DNA of 36,797 bases from Actinomycetota bacterium (GTDB lineage: Bacteria > Actinomycetota > Acidimicrobiia > Acidimicrobiales > Ilumatobacteraceae). The notes beneath the pieces were generated by a model that was given only the letters and a program-made list of their open reading frames with translations, did not search any database and was not told where the DNA came from. A program made the translations under genes and the position numbers. Of the stretch, positions 19,781 to 28,946 are shown in pieces. The DNA lies in the NCBI GenBank assembly GCA_027731085.1, contig JAQCDG010000001.1, forward strand, positions 69,179-105,975, read 5' to 3'. Position 1 is the first letter of the stretch. Every line of letters starts with the position of its first letter.

Positions 19781-20452
19781 CTAGTCGCGAGGCCCAAAAA
19801 GTGCCGAGCCGACTCGAATCATCGTCGCGCCTTCGGCGACGGCAATTTCAAGATCGCCAGTCATACCCATGCTGCACTGCTTTAGACCAAGATCATCGGC
19901 AAGTTTGCGCGTAGTTCGAAACGCCAGGCGCGCTTGTTGTGGCTCGTTATTCGTTGGCCCGATTGTCATTAGGCCTAATACATCGAGACCCTTTGTTGTG
20001 GCGAGATCGAGAAGTTTGTCCACTTCGGCTGGTAAACAACCCCCCTTTTCAGACTCACCAGTGGCGTTGACTTGTAACAGAATTTGTGGCTTGACGCCCG
20101 TGTTTTGTTTGACGCAACGCTTGGCGATTTCATTGATCAACTCGGGGCGATCAACAGTTTGCCAAACATCAACCATCTCGGCGATCAACTTAACTTTGTT
20201 GGTTTGTAGTCGACCGATGAAGTGCACCGGCAACCGCTTCGTGATTGGCAGTTCGCGTACCTTGGCAATCAGCTCTTGGGCATAATTCTCACCGACACCA
20301 TCGCAACCTGCATCAAACGCCGCAACTATCGCTGCAACATCAAAAGTCTTTGTGACGGCGATGAGTTTTACTTCGTTGCCGCCTGCCGCGACTATGCGCT
20401 GACGAATTTGCGCGACGCGCAACCCAACTTGCGATGCATCAACTGCCGTCAT
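19781..20452 (-). CDS. YggS family PLP-binding protein (PLPBP)
   Basis: LIAVTKTF, VGENYAQELIAKV, VHFIGRLQTNKVK, LGLKQCSMGMTGDLEIAVAEGATMIRVGSALFG. Start ATG at 20452 preferred (GGTGG upstream); ORF track begins 20470. Confidence 0.93.
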   Translation of the reverse strand: MTAVDASQVGLRVAQIRQRIVAAGGNEVKLIAVTKTFDVAAIVAAFDAGCDGVGENYAQELIAKVRELPITKRLPVHFIGRLQTNKVKLIAEMVDVWQTVDRPELINEIAKRCVKQNTGVKPQILLQVNATGESEKGGCLPAEVDKLLDLATTKGLDVLGLMTIGPTNNEPQQARLAFRTTRKLADDLGLKQCSMGMTGDLEIAVAEGATMIRVGSALFGPRD

Positions 20453-20473
20453 GTCGCCACCGACATGCAAACT

Positions 20474-21592
20474 TTATTTCAGAAATGAAGGAAGATCGTC
20501 GTCATCATCGGCACCACTTAGTGGATCAGATGTGCCGCCGAACAAATCTTTCAATCGTCCGCCCTTCGAGTCGGGGCGAACCGTGCCAGATGTTGCCGTG
20601 CTTCGACCGTCACCGCGGGTGGCGGTGCGTTGCGCCGCACTGTCCCAGCGTTCGAAACCTGCTGCTACGACCGTCACGCGAACTTCATCGTTGACATCGT
20701 CGTCAATAACCAAGCCATGAATGATGTTTGCATCTTGATGTGCCACACCTCGCACGATCTCCATCGCGTTGGTCACTTCGAACAAGCCCACGTCTGATGG
20801 TCCGGTGATGTTCACAACTATGCCTCGGGCACCTTCGAGTGAAGCCTCGAGCAACGGCGAATTGATCGCCGCGTTTGCAGCCAAGACTGCTCGATTGTCA
20901 CCGCTTGCAGCACCAGTGCCCATCAATGCAGTGCCGGCATTTGCCAAAACGGTTTTGACGTCAGCAAAGTCTGTATTGATCAAACCTGGTGTGGTGATCA
21001 ACCCTGTGATGCCAGAAACGCCCTGGACCAAAACTTCGTCAGCTTTTTTGAACGCATCCAGCATGCTCGTCTTGTCGGTCGAAATTGCCAGCAATCGCTC
21101 GTTCGGAATAACGACAAGCGTGTCTACTTTTTCTTTAAGTGCAGCGATGCCGGCATCTGCCTGCACCGAACGACGACGACCCTCAAATGCAAACGGTCGC
21201 GTAACAATCGCAACTGTCAAAGCACCTTCGGCCTTGGCGATCTCAGCAATCACTGGTGCGGCACCTGTGCCAGTGCCACCACCCTCACCTGCAGTAATGA
21301 ACACCATGTCTGCGCCTGCAACAACTTCTTGAATCTCATCGCGATGCTGTTCAGCGGCTGCGCGGCCAACTTCTGGGTCGGCACCAGCACCGAGACCACG
21401 AGTTAATTCACGACCGATGTCGATCTTGACACTCGCATCACTCAACAACAGTGCTTGTGCGTCGGTATTGATCGCCACAAATTCGACGCCACGCATGCCT
21501 GACTCCATCATGCGATTGATGGCGTTCACACCGCCACCACCAACACCGATGACTTTGATAACTGCCAAATAATTTTGTGGTTGACCGACCAT
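20474..21592 (-). CDS. ftsZ: Cell division protein FtsZ
   Basis: [42 protein letters not shown]-terminal acidic peptide [11 protein letters not shown]. Confidence 0.98.
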   Translation of the reverse strand: MVGQPQNYLAVIKVIGVGGGGVNAINRMMESGMRGVEFVAINTDAQALLLSDASVKIDIGRELTRGLGAGADPEVGRAAAEQHRDEIQEVVAGADMVFITAGEGGGTGTGAAPVIAEIAKAEGALTVAIVTRPFAFEGRRRSVQADAGIAALKEKVDTLVVIPNERLLAISTDKTSMLDAFKKADEVLVQGVSGITGLITTPGLINTDFADVKTVLANAGTALMGTGAASGDNRAVLAANAAINSPLLEASLEGARGIVVNITGPSDVGLFEVTNAMEIVRGVAHQDANIIHGLVIDDDVNDEVRVTVVAAGFERWDSAAQRTATRGDGRSTATSGTVRPDSKGGRLKDLFGGTSDPLSGADDDDDLPSFLK

Positions 21593-21715
21593 TTAGAATT
21601 AACCCCCGCTGCTTGCGCTTGTTGTGCTCACTTGTTGTGAGTTCAGATATTCTGCCACACCAACACCTCAGCACCAAACATCATCTCGACGTTCAGGCAA
21701 GTTGAGAGAAAGTCT

Positions 21716-23821
21716 CTACTTCGACTTTACAGTTGGTGTTCGTGGGTCGGTTAAGTCGATCGAGATTATTTGCTTCGCGTCTTGTCGCCGCAACAACACG
21801 AGCAACGAAATCAACTTATTCTGCAGATCAACCGGCGGCCCAAAATTGATCAGGGTCCCCGTGCGCAAGGTCATGACTAATTGATTTGGGCCACCCACAC
21901 CGACATTCAAGACTCGCTCATTCAATTCATCTGGCAACCCCGCTGCGAGTTGAGCCGCGGCTTTATATACGGTGCCGGCGCTTGCGCCCGGCGCAAGGTT
22001 TGGCCCAACCCCTGTGATCTGCAAATACTGAGTTGGTTGACCAGTTTCAACAGCCAAAACACGACCTTGCGGATCAACGACTCGCGACCGGTTATCTACT
22101 CCGATATAGAAAGCCACAGGTTTGCGCTCGACAATCTCGATGACAAGTCTTGACGGAAAGAATGACTTGATCCGCACAGACTCAACCCACGGATCTCCTT
22201 CAAGTCGCCGCTCGGCGGCTCGCGTATTAACAGTCAAAATTGATTTACCGTCTAAAGACTTTTCTACGGCGATCAACAAGTCAGCACTGACATACTTAGC
22301 ACCTTCGATTTCGATCTTGCGTACGCCGATTATCGGTGATGCTAAAACGATCAGTACCAGGGCCACCGCGCCAATCACTGAACCAGCGGCGACCAACAAC
22401 CTACGGCGGTTTGACGCAAGACTTCTGATGACATCCTTGCGTCGATCCTCGAGGCGTGAATCGCGAATGATGTTGCTCGGGTCAGAAGTTGGAGCAACAT
22501 TGACAGAACTTGTCAACTCATCAATCGGGTGATCAGAGTCGACAGGTAATCGAAGATCTTCATCGACGATTACAATTCGGCCGTTATTTGTTTTAAGTGC
22601 TAGCGAAGTGTTCGTCGTTGTGGAAGATTCATCATTTATTTTGTCAGGCGATTTTGTAAAGTCATTCGGCTGCACGACTCGCAAATTGCCGATGGGTGTT
22701 GCGTCACCTTCAAAGGCATCTTTAAGTTCTGCCAAGACTTCATCTGAAAGTTGTTCGGCAAGAGATGGCACCGGAATCGACAAGTCGGTGTTGTTTGCCG
22801 AGCCAAATGCAGATTCAAGTTGCGTGTTGCGCGAGGTCTCAGTTTGATGAAGCGCACCTGCTTCGTGAGAAACAGCCGACGAAAAACCAACCAAGCGAAT
22901 TTCGCTACGAAGATCTATGCCGTGCGACTCAGTCACGCGTTGGCGAATGAATGTCATCAACTCGACGACATCGTCGGCATCACCGTCTTCGTCGGCTTGA
23001 ATAAAATTCGCGTGCTTTTCAGAAACCACAGCAGTGCCGATGCGATAACCGCGCAAACCGAGACCATCAATTAAGGCACCGGCCGACGCGGCACCCGAAA
23101 CTGGGTTGACGAAAACCGAACCGGCATTTTGACCACCTGGCTGATTTTCGCGCCGCCATTTAACAATTTCGGCTAATCGCGATTCACCTTCGACTTTGTC
23201 GCCCCATGAAAGTCGTAGAGTCGCCGCAACAACAATGTGTTGATCGTTCAAATCAGAACCACGAAATCGCAAACCCAAATTTGCGGCCGAAACATTGGCT
23301 TCAATACCTCTGTCAAGATGAAACAGTCGCACACTCAACAAAGACGCAATCATGTCTGAGCCGTGACCACCGGCGTTCATTCGAACGGCCCCGCCGATCG
23401 AACCTGGTACGCCAACTGCCCATTCGAAACCGCGCAGACTGGCAGCGACACTTTGACGGGCTACAACTGGTAACGACGCCATTGCGCCCACCAAAAGAAT
23501 TGGATCTTGAGAAGTGCTCGGAAGACTTATTTGTTCGGCGAATGGTCCTAATGCGATCGCCAAACCGCGAAAGCCGCTCTTGCTGATCAACATGTTGCTG
23601 CCACGACCGAGCATTAAGACTGGGATTTTTACTTTTGCCAACGCTCGCGATGCGGCGTGCAAATCGTCGACACTCATTGCGCGCATGAACAGCGATGCAG
23701 ACCCGCCAACCCGATATGTCGTATATGGGCCTATTGGTTCGTCTCTAGTGATGCGATCGCCCAGCAAAGATGCGAACCGGTTCAAATCTTTTTCGCTTGG
23801 ATGTGCAAATTCTGAAATCAA
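21716..23821 (-). CDS. MurB-FtsQ fusion: UDP-N-acetylenolpyruvoylglucosamine reductase plus TM plus FtsQ-type POTRA domain
   Basis: MurB residues ~1-313: TTYRVGGSA, LGRGSNMLIS, GVPGSIGGAVRMNAGG, NAGSVFVNPVSG; linker ~314-472; TM RRRLLVAAGSVIGAVALVLIVLASPIIGV; POTRA VRKIEIEGAKYVSADLLIAVE... PSRLVIEIVERKPVAFY. Confidence 0.93.
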   Translation of the reverse strand: MISEFAHPSEKDLNRFASLLGDRITRDEPIGPYTTYRVGGSASLFMRAMSVDDLHAASRALAKVKIPVLMLGRGSNMLISKSGFRGLAIALGPFAEQISLPSTSQDPILLVGAMASLPVVARQSVAASLRGFEWAVGVPGSIGGAVRMNAGGHGSDMIASLLSVRLFHLDRGIEANVSAANLGLRFRGSDLNDQHIVVAATLRLSWGDKVEGESRLAEIVKWRRENQPGGQNAGSVFVNPVSGAASAGALIDGLGLRGYRIGTAVVSEKHANFIQADEDGDADDVVELMTFIRQRVTESHGIDLRSEIRLVGFSSAVSHEAGALHQTETSRNTQLESAFGSANNTDLSIPVPSLAEQLSDEVLAELKDAFEGDATPIGNLRVVQPNDFTKSPDKINDESSTTTNTSLALKTNNGRIVIVDEDLRLPVDSDHPIDELTSSVNVAPTSDPSNIIRDSRLEDRRKDVIRSLASNRRRLLVAAGSVIGAVALVLIVLASPIIGVRKIEIEGAKYVSADLLIAVEKSLDGKSILTVNTRAAERRLEGDPWVESVRIKSFFPSRLVIEIVERKPVAFYIGVDNRSRVVDPQGRVLAVETGQPTQYLQITGVGPNLAPGASAGTVYKAAAQLAAGLPDELNERVLNVGVGGPNQLVMTLRTGTLINFGPPVDLQNKLISLLVLLRRQDAKQIISIDLTDPRTPTVKSK

Positions 23822-26355
23822 CTTGATTTACCTTGTCGAAGCGAAATCACTTCACGGGGCAATGTGGCGATGTCGCCACAGCCCATCGAGATGCATAGGT
23901 CGCCAGATTTAATTTCATCTGCCAAGAACTCTACGAGATATGCGCGGTTTGGTTGATACACGACATGACATTCGGGGTGCGATTTAAGAATCGCGTCAAC
24001 AACGAGTTGACCTGTCACGCCAGCGATTGGTTGCGTGCCAGAAGAATAGATGTCAGTCACTATGACTAGATCGGCGGCGACAAACGCGTCGGCATATAAA
24101 TGTGAAATCTCAGACATGCGATTAAACCTGTTGGGCTGAAACACCGCTACGACACGAGACCATTTGTCTGACTCGTCTCGCACACCCGAAAGCACCGCGG
24201 CAATCTCATTGGGCAGGTGGGCATAGTCATCGACGAATGTTGCGCCGCTATCGACACCTTGGACATCGAAACGCCGAGCTACCCCACCGAATCTGCTTAG
24301 TGCTTCAGCGGCTTGATCAAACTGAACACCAAACTGCATCGACATAGCGATCGCGCCGAGCGCATTGCTGACATTGTGCATGCCGCGTTGTGGCAGGTTG
24401 ATGCGACCGAGTTCAATTTTTTGATTATCGAGATTTCGAAATACTTTAAATGATGCGGCCGCATCTTTGAAATGAACTTCGGTAGCGACAAAATCGGCCG
24501 ATAAACGATCATTGACCGTATAAGTGATCGACTTGTGTGCTTGGGCGATTGATGCGCAGACAGGGTCGTCTAGACACAGAACACGTGGCCCGGAGATATT
24601 GCCGACGTAGTCAAAGAAACTTTGCTCTATTGCTGCCTGAGTCTTGAAGTGATCCAGGTGGTCGATATCGACATTCGTCAAGATAGTTGCAGCGAGTGCC
24701 AACTGTGAATGTGTGCCGTCACTTTCGTCGGCTTCGACAATGAATAAGTCGCCGTTAGTCCATGCTGCACCACGCTTGAACGAAACAACATCTCCGCCAA
24801 TCAGATAACTCGGTTTCTTGTCCGCGCCAAATAAAATAGTTGCCAACATTGACGAAGTTGTTGTCTTGCCGTGCGTGCCGGCGACACCAATACTTGTGGC
24901 ACATTGACAAATGCCGGCCAGTGTCTCGGCCCGCGACAAAACTTGAATGCCTAGTTTTCTTGCGTGCTGATATTCAATGTTTGACGCTGCGATCGCCGGC
25001 GAACCAGTAACAAAGTCGCAACCTCGCACGGCTTCTGGGTCGTGCCCGATATTGATCTTGATGCCAATAGCTGTGAGTCGTGCAATCAAATCTGACTGCC
25101 TAATGTCACTGCCTGAAACTTGATGTCCCATCTCGGCCAGCACCGTTGCAACTGCCGACATACCAGGACCGCCAACGCCCACGATATGTATTCGTTGCGG
25201 TTTTCGAAGATCCAGAACTGCATTTTTCTGAGATACAACACTCAAGATCAAACCAGCGAGTGTCGTTTCGCGATGTTGTGTGCCTGCCTTGCGCGCGGCT
25301 GATGCGAGAAGTTCAAGTTTGGCTTGATCATCAACCAAAGCAATAACTTTGTTCGCCATTTGTGCGTTAGTAATTGTCTTTTCGTCGACAACAATTGCTC
25401 CACCACAGTCACCGAGCCAATTTGCATTTGCGGTTTGATGATCTTCTGCCGCGCCACGCCATGGTACGAGAACGCTAGCGACGCCAATTGTCGATACTTC
25501 GGCTACCGTACTCGCACCCGCACGAGCAACGACCAGATCAGAAGCGCTATAGACATCTTGCATCGCCACGGTTGACTCAAGTCGTTTGTAAATGATTTTT
25601 GCATCGTCATTGATGACCGGCAGGTCATCATTTAAATATCGCTGGCCGGTCAAATGAATTATGCAAAGGTCACTGCGTTGTTGATTACTTTCGACGATCG
25701 TTCGTGCGATGACATTAAGTTTTGCCGAACCAAGTGACCCACCCGTGATGCAAACGACTTTTCGATCGCTCGGCACCGACAACCGCTCTCGTGCCTGGGC
25801 TCGCGTAGAAGTCACATCCAGATTTCGTAACACTCGGCGTACCGGCGCACCTGTGAGTGTCGCATTTTTCAATTGCGACGGCAGATACGCCACTGCGCTC
25901 GCCGCAGCACTTCGCGCTTGAAGTCTTGTCGCTAAACCTGGTTGTCGGTCATAAGAAACAGTCACCACGGGTATGTTCAATTTCTTTGCCGCGCGAGTTG
26001 CCGGCACGCTCACATAACCGCCGACCGAAACGACGACCGCTGGTTGCAAAGCCGCCAATAATTTCTGGGCGTGTTGCGTGGCGTTTTGCAAGACTTTGAG
26101 AGTTCGAATGTTATGTTGCATGGCGCTAGCCGACAAGCCACGGCGAAAACCTTGTACGGTCAGCAACGAGAGCGAAATGCCCGCGCTTGGCACGAGAGTT
26201 GTTTCGATGCCGTTGGTTGATCCGACGAAATGAAGTTGATCTTTATTGACGCCCGAATCTTGCATCAACTCTGCGATTGCGAGTGCTGGAATTACATGGC
26301 CACTGGTTCCCCCGCCGGTGATGACGGCAAAGACAGGGTGGCTGGTGACGGTCAA
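23818..26355 (-). CDS. MurG-MurC fusion: lipid II GlcNAc-transferase domain plus UDP-MurNAc:L-alanine ligase domain
   Basis: MurG residues ~1-375: ITGGGTSGHVIPALAIAEL, VSVGGYVSVPA, CITGGSLGSAKLN, VVARAGASTVAEV, AAEDHQTANANWL; MurC residues ~384-845: RIHIVGVGGPGMSAVA, GVAGTHGKTTTSSML, VEADESDGTH, VDDYAHLPNEIAAVL. One uninterrupted ORF. Confidence 0.94.
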   Translation of the reverse strand: MTVTSHPVFAVITGGGTSGHVIPALAIAELMQDSGVNKDQLHFVGSTNGIETTLVPSAGISLSLLTVQGFRRGLSASAMQHNIRTLKVLQNATQHAQKLLAALQPAVVVSVGGYVSVPATRAAKKLNIPVVTVSYDRQPGLATRLQARSAAASAVAYLPSQLKNATLTGAPVRRVLRNLDVTSTRAQARERLSVPSDRKVVCITGGSLGSAKLNVIARTIVESNQQRSDLCIIHLTGQRYLNDDLPVINDDAKIIYKRLESTVAMQDVYSASDLVVARAGASTVAEVSTIGVASVLVPWRGAAEDHQTANANWLGDCGGAIVVDEKTITNAQMANKVIALVDDQAKLELLASAARKAGTQHRETTLAGLILSVVSQKNAVLDLRKPQRIHIVGVGGPGMSAVATVLAEMGHQVSGSDIRQSDLIARLTAIGIKINIGHDPEAVRGCDFVTGSPAIAASNIEYQHARKLGIQVLSRAETLAGICQCATSIGVAGTHGKTTTSSMLATILFGADKKPSYLIGGDVVSFKRGAAWTNGDLFIVEADESDGTHSQLALAATILTNVDIDHLDHFKTQAAIEQSFFDYVGNISGPRVLCLDDPVCASIAQAHKSITYTVNDRLSADFVATEVHFKDAAASFKVFRNLDNQKIELGRINLPQRGMHNVSNALGAIAMSMQFGVQFDQAAEALSRFGGVARRFDVQGVDSGATFVDDYAHLPNEIAAVLSGVRDESDKWSRVVAVFQPNRFNRMSEISHLYADAFVAADLVIVTDIYSSGTQPIAGVTGQLVVDAILKSHPECHVVYQPNRAYLVEFLADEIKSGDLCISMGCGDIATLPREVISLRQGKSS

Positions 26356-26378
26356 GAGGTTCTACTTGTGAAGATTGC

Positions 26379-27587
26379 TCACTTCATATTACGCGCGACG
26401 TTCATCAACAGCCCTGCTGCCGACATGCACACCAATAGCGAGCTTCCGCCGTATGAAATAAGCGGCAGTGTTAAACCAGTCACGGGCATCGAACCAGTGA
26501 CTCCACCGATGTTGATGATTGCTTGGATTGCGAACCACATCGTGACGCCGCCTGCGAGAAGTGCGCCGAATCTTTCTTCGGCGCCCAAGGCTGCGCGCAG
26601 ACCGAATAATACGAGCGTCAAGAAACCCCCAATCACAACTGTTACACCAATTAATCCCATCTCTTCGGCGATCGTCGAAAAAATAAAGTCGCTGTGCGCT
26701 AGTGGTACATAGCCCCACTTGCCTGTACCTGCGCCGACACCGACACCAGAAATGCCGCCGTTCGAAATTGAAAGTATCGATTGCCAAACTTGATAACCAA
26801 ACGAACCTTTGGTCTCATCCAAGTTCAAGAATGCTGTCCAACGATTTCGACGCGATGATGTGATCAGCGTAAAAAATAATGCTGCCGCAACGCTCGAACC
26901 TGCAATGGCGTTAACAATTCGCATCGGAATACCCGCCATGCACATCACTGCCAAAACGATGCATGTCATAACAATGGCGCCGCCGAGGTCGCGCTGTATC
27001 AGGCACAGAAATACAGATGCCAACCAAGCAACAACAACTGGTCGTGTTGTGCGATTGACATCAGTGACTTCTTTTTGACGTCGCCCCAGCAAGTTTGCGC
27101 AATAGACCAAGAGTGCCATCTTCAAAAATTCAGATGGCTGAAAACCGACAGGCCCGATTGCCACCCATGCTCTGGCGCCGTTGGTACTGACGCCAATGTT
27201 CGGTGCGAATGGCAAGAACATCAAACCGAAAGCAAAAATCAAAACAGGAAACACAAACCGACGCATCAACGAATATGGAAAGCGAAAGAAAAATGCCATC
27301 CCTAATCCGCCCACTGATGCCCACATCAACTGCTTGAAGAACATCGTCCAGGGTGACATGCCGCGATTCAACGCGACGATCGAAGACGACGACATCACCA
27401 TTACGAGACCAAATGTCACCAGTGTGAGTACGGTGAAAAAAATCATGAAGAACGTCGTGTTGGCAGGTTTCTGCGCAATACGACGCGACGACAACAAGCC
27501 ACCGCGATCAAGAACAGCGCGACGACGCTGAGCCAGAGTCATCGTGCGATTTGAGATTGCAGTCGAAGTTGTAGTTGTCGTGCTCAT
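26379..27587 (-). CDS. ftsW: FtsW/RodA/SpoVE family lipid II polymerase (FtsW)
   Basis: Multi-TM; GMVMSSSSIVALNRG-like start, GPVGFQPSEFLKMALLVY, DLGGAIVM, SDFIFSTIAEEMGLIG, LTLPLISYGGSSLL. Confidence 0.95.
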   Translation of the reverse strand: MSTTTTTSTAISNRTMTLAQRRRAVLDRGGLLSSRRIAQKPANTTFFMIFFTVLTLVTFGLVMVMSSSSIVALNRGMSPWTMFFKQLMWASVGGLGMAFFFRFPYSLMRRFVFPVLIFAFGLMFLPFAPNIGVSTNGARAWVAIGPVGFQPSEFLKMALLVYCANLLGRRQKEVTDVNRTTRPVVVAWLASVFLCLIQRDLGGAIVMTCIVLAVMCMAGIPMRIVNAIAGSSVAAALFFTLITSSRRNRWTAFLNLDETKGSFGYQVWQSILSISNGGISGVGVGAGTGKWGYVPLAHSDFIFSTIAEEMGLIGVTVVIGGFLTLVLFGLRAALGAEERFGALLAGGVTMWFAIQAIINIGGVTGSMPVTGLTLPLISYGGSSLLVCMSAAGLLMNVARNMK

Positions 27588-27594
27588 GATTCCC

Positions 27595-28944
27595 CTATTT
27601 TCTGTTTTTTTCTTGTTTGGTGTTGATCAGTGCATTGACTTCATTCTTGAAATCAATGCCCCGCTCGCCGTAGTTCTTGTACCAGTCGTAACTCGTGCAA
27701 CCTGGTGAAAGCAGCACGACATCGCCTGCTGCGGCGAGTTGATCGGCACATCTGACCGCATCGTGCATTGAATCTGCCAGACGAACTTCGCACACGCCAG
27801 AAAATGCTGCCGCGATTTCTTGGGCAGCATTGCCGATCGCAACGACAGCCTTGATGCTTTCTGAATGGCTTGCCATCTCGGTGAGATCTAAACCTTTGTT
27901 CTTGCCACCAGCGATCAGAACAATCGCGTTAAACGACTTCAACGCGACGCTCGTTGCATGCGGACTAGTTGCCTTTGAGTCGTTGAACCACTGCACTCCT
28001 GCACTTTCGGCGACGAACTCAATTCGATGCGGCGCGTTGACGAAGCTTCGCAAAGCTTGTGCCACTTGATCACAGTTGGCAAGACCAGATTCGATAGTGA
28101 TTGCCGCAGCAGCCAAAGCATTGGTCACATCGTGCGGCAAACTTCGGGCCATTTCGCTGCGATGCAAAATCTCACCATCTGGGCAAGTCAACACGCCGTT
28201 GGCTGCGTGATAGTCGCCTGAGTCTTGACCGAAGCTGACGACGCGGGCACCAGACTTCGTGGCAAATTTAGTGATCGACTCATCGCGCACGGGCACGACT
28301 GCAACATCTGAAGGCAACAACTGGGCCCAAATTTTTGCTTTTGCCGACGTATATGTTTCAAGCGAAGAATGCCAATCTAAATGATCAGGCGCGAGATTTA
28401 ACCACACTGATGCTTTGGTGCGAAAAGTTTGTGTCAGTGCCAAACGAAAACTTGAACACTCGACGGCGAACGCTTGGGCGTCGCTTCGCAAGGCAGCGAT
28501 CAACGGCGTTTCGGTGTTGCCAACAGCCAATGACTTAATACCTGCAGAATTCAACATCTCGGCAGCCATCAAAGTCGTCGTGGTTTTGCCGTCGGTGCCG
28601 GTTACTGCGACCATCGGTCGCGATGACGACGACTGCTGTTCAAATTGATAAGCGAGTTCGATTTCTGACATCACTGGCTTTTGCAGTCTTCGTGAAGATT
28701 CAAACAACTGATGACCCTCAGCGATACCTGGTGATGGCACCACGCGGTCAGATTGTTGCAGTAGATCTCTCAGTTCAGAAACAGTCGGTTTGAACGAAAT
28801 CTTGCTCTTAAAGCTGAGCGCAAATTCTGAGTTGCTATCAGTTTGCAGATCGTCGACCAGAATGACTTTTTCACCGCGCGAAATAAGTTCAGTAGCCACT
28901 GCTTGCCCTGCGACAGCCAGACCATAAACAAGAGTAGTAGTCAT
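27595..28944 (-). CDS. murD: UDP-N-acetylmuramoylalanine--D-glutamate ligase
   Basis: VYGLAVAGQAVATELISRG, VAVTGTDGKTTTTLMAAEML, NLAPDHLDWH, FNDSKATSPHAT, LLSPGCTSYDWYKNYGERGIDF. Confidence 0.95.
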   Translation of the reverse strand: MTTTLVYGLAVAGQAVATELISRGEKVILVDDLQTDSNSEFALSFKSKISFKPTVSELRDLLQQSDRVVPSPGIAEGHQLFESSRRLQKPVMSEIELAYQFEQQSSSSRPMVAVTGTDGKTTTTLMAAEMLNSAGIKSLAVGNTETPLIAALRSDAQAFAVECSSFRLALTQTFRTKASVWLNLAPDHLDWHSSLETYTSAKAKIWAQLLPSDVAVVPVRDESITKFATKSGARVVSFGQDSGDYHAANGVLTCPDGEILHRSEMARSLPHDVTNALAAAAITIESGLANCDQVAQALRSFVNAPHRIEFVAESAGVQWFNDSKATSPHATSVALKSFNAIVLIAGGKNKGLDLTEMASHSESIKAVVAIGNAAQEIAAAFSGVCEVRLADSMHDAVRCADQLAAAGDVVLLSPGCTSYDWYKNYGERGIDFKNEVNALINTKQEKNRK

Positions 28945-28946
28945 TG

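Noticed and set aside
21593-21715. CTCAC-ttgtt-GTGAG hairpin upstream of ftsZ as a regulatory element
   Set aside because: Only a 5-bp stem; no convincing promoter pairing found, so not distinguishable from chance.
20474-28944. Absence of ftsA and ddl from the dcw cluster as a novelty
   Set aside because: FtsA is generally missing in actinobacteria and ddl is often outside the cluster, so this is expected.
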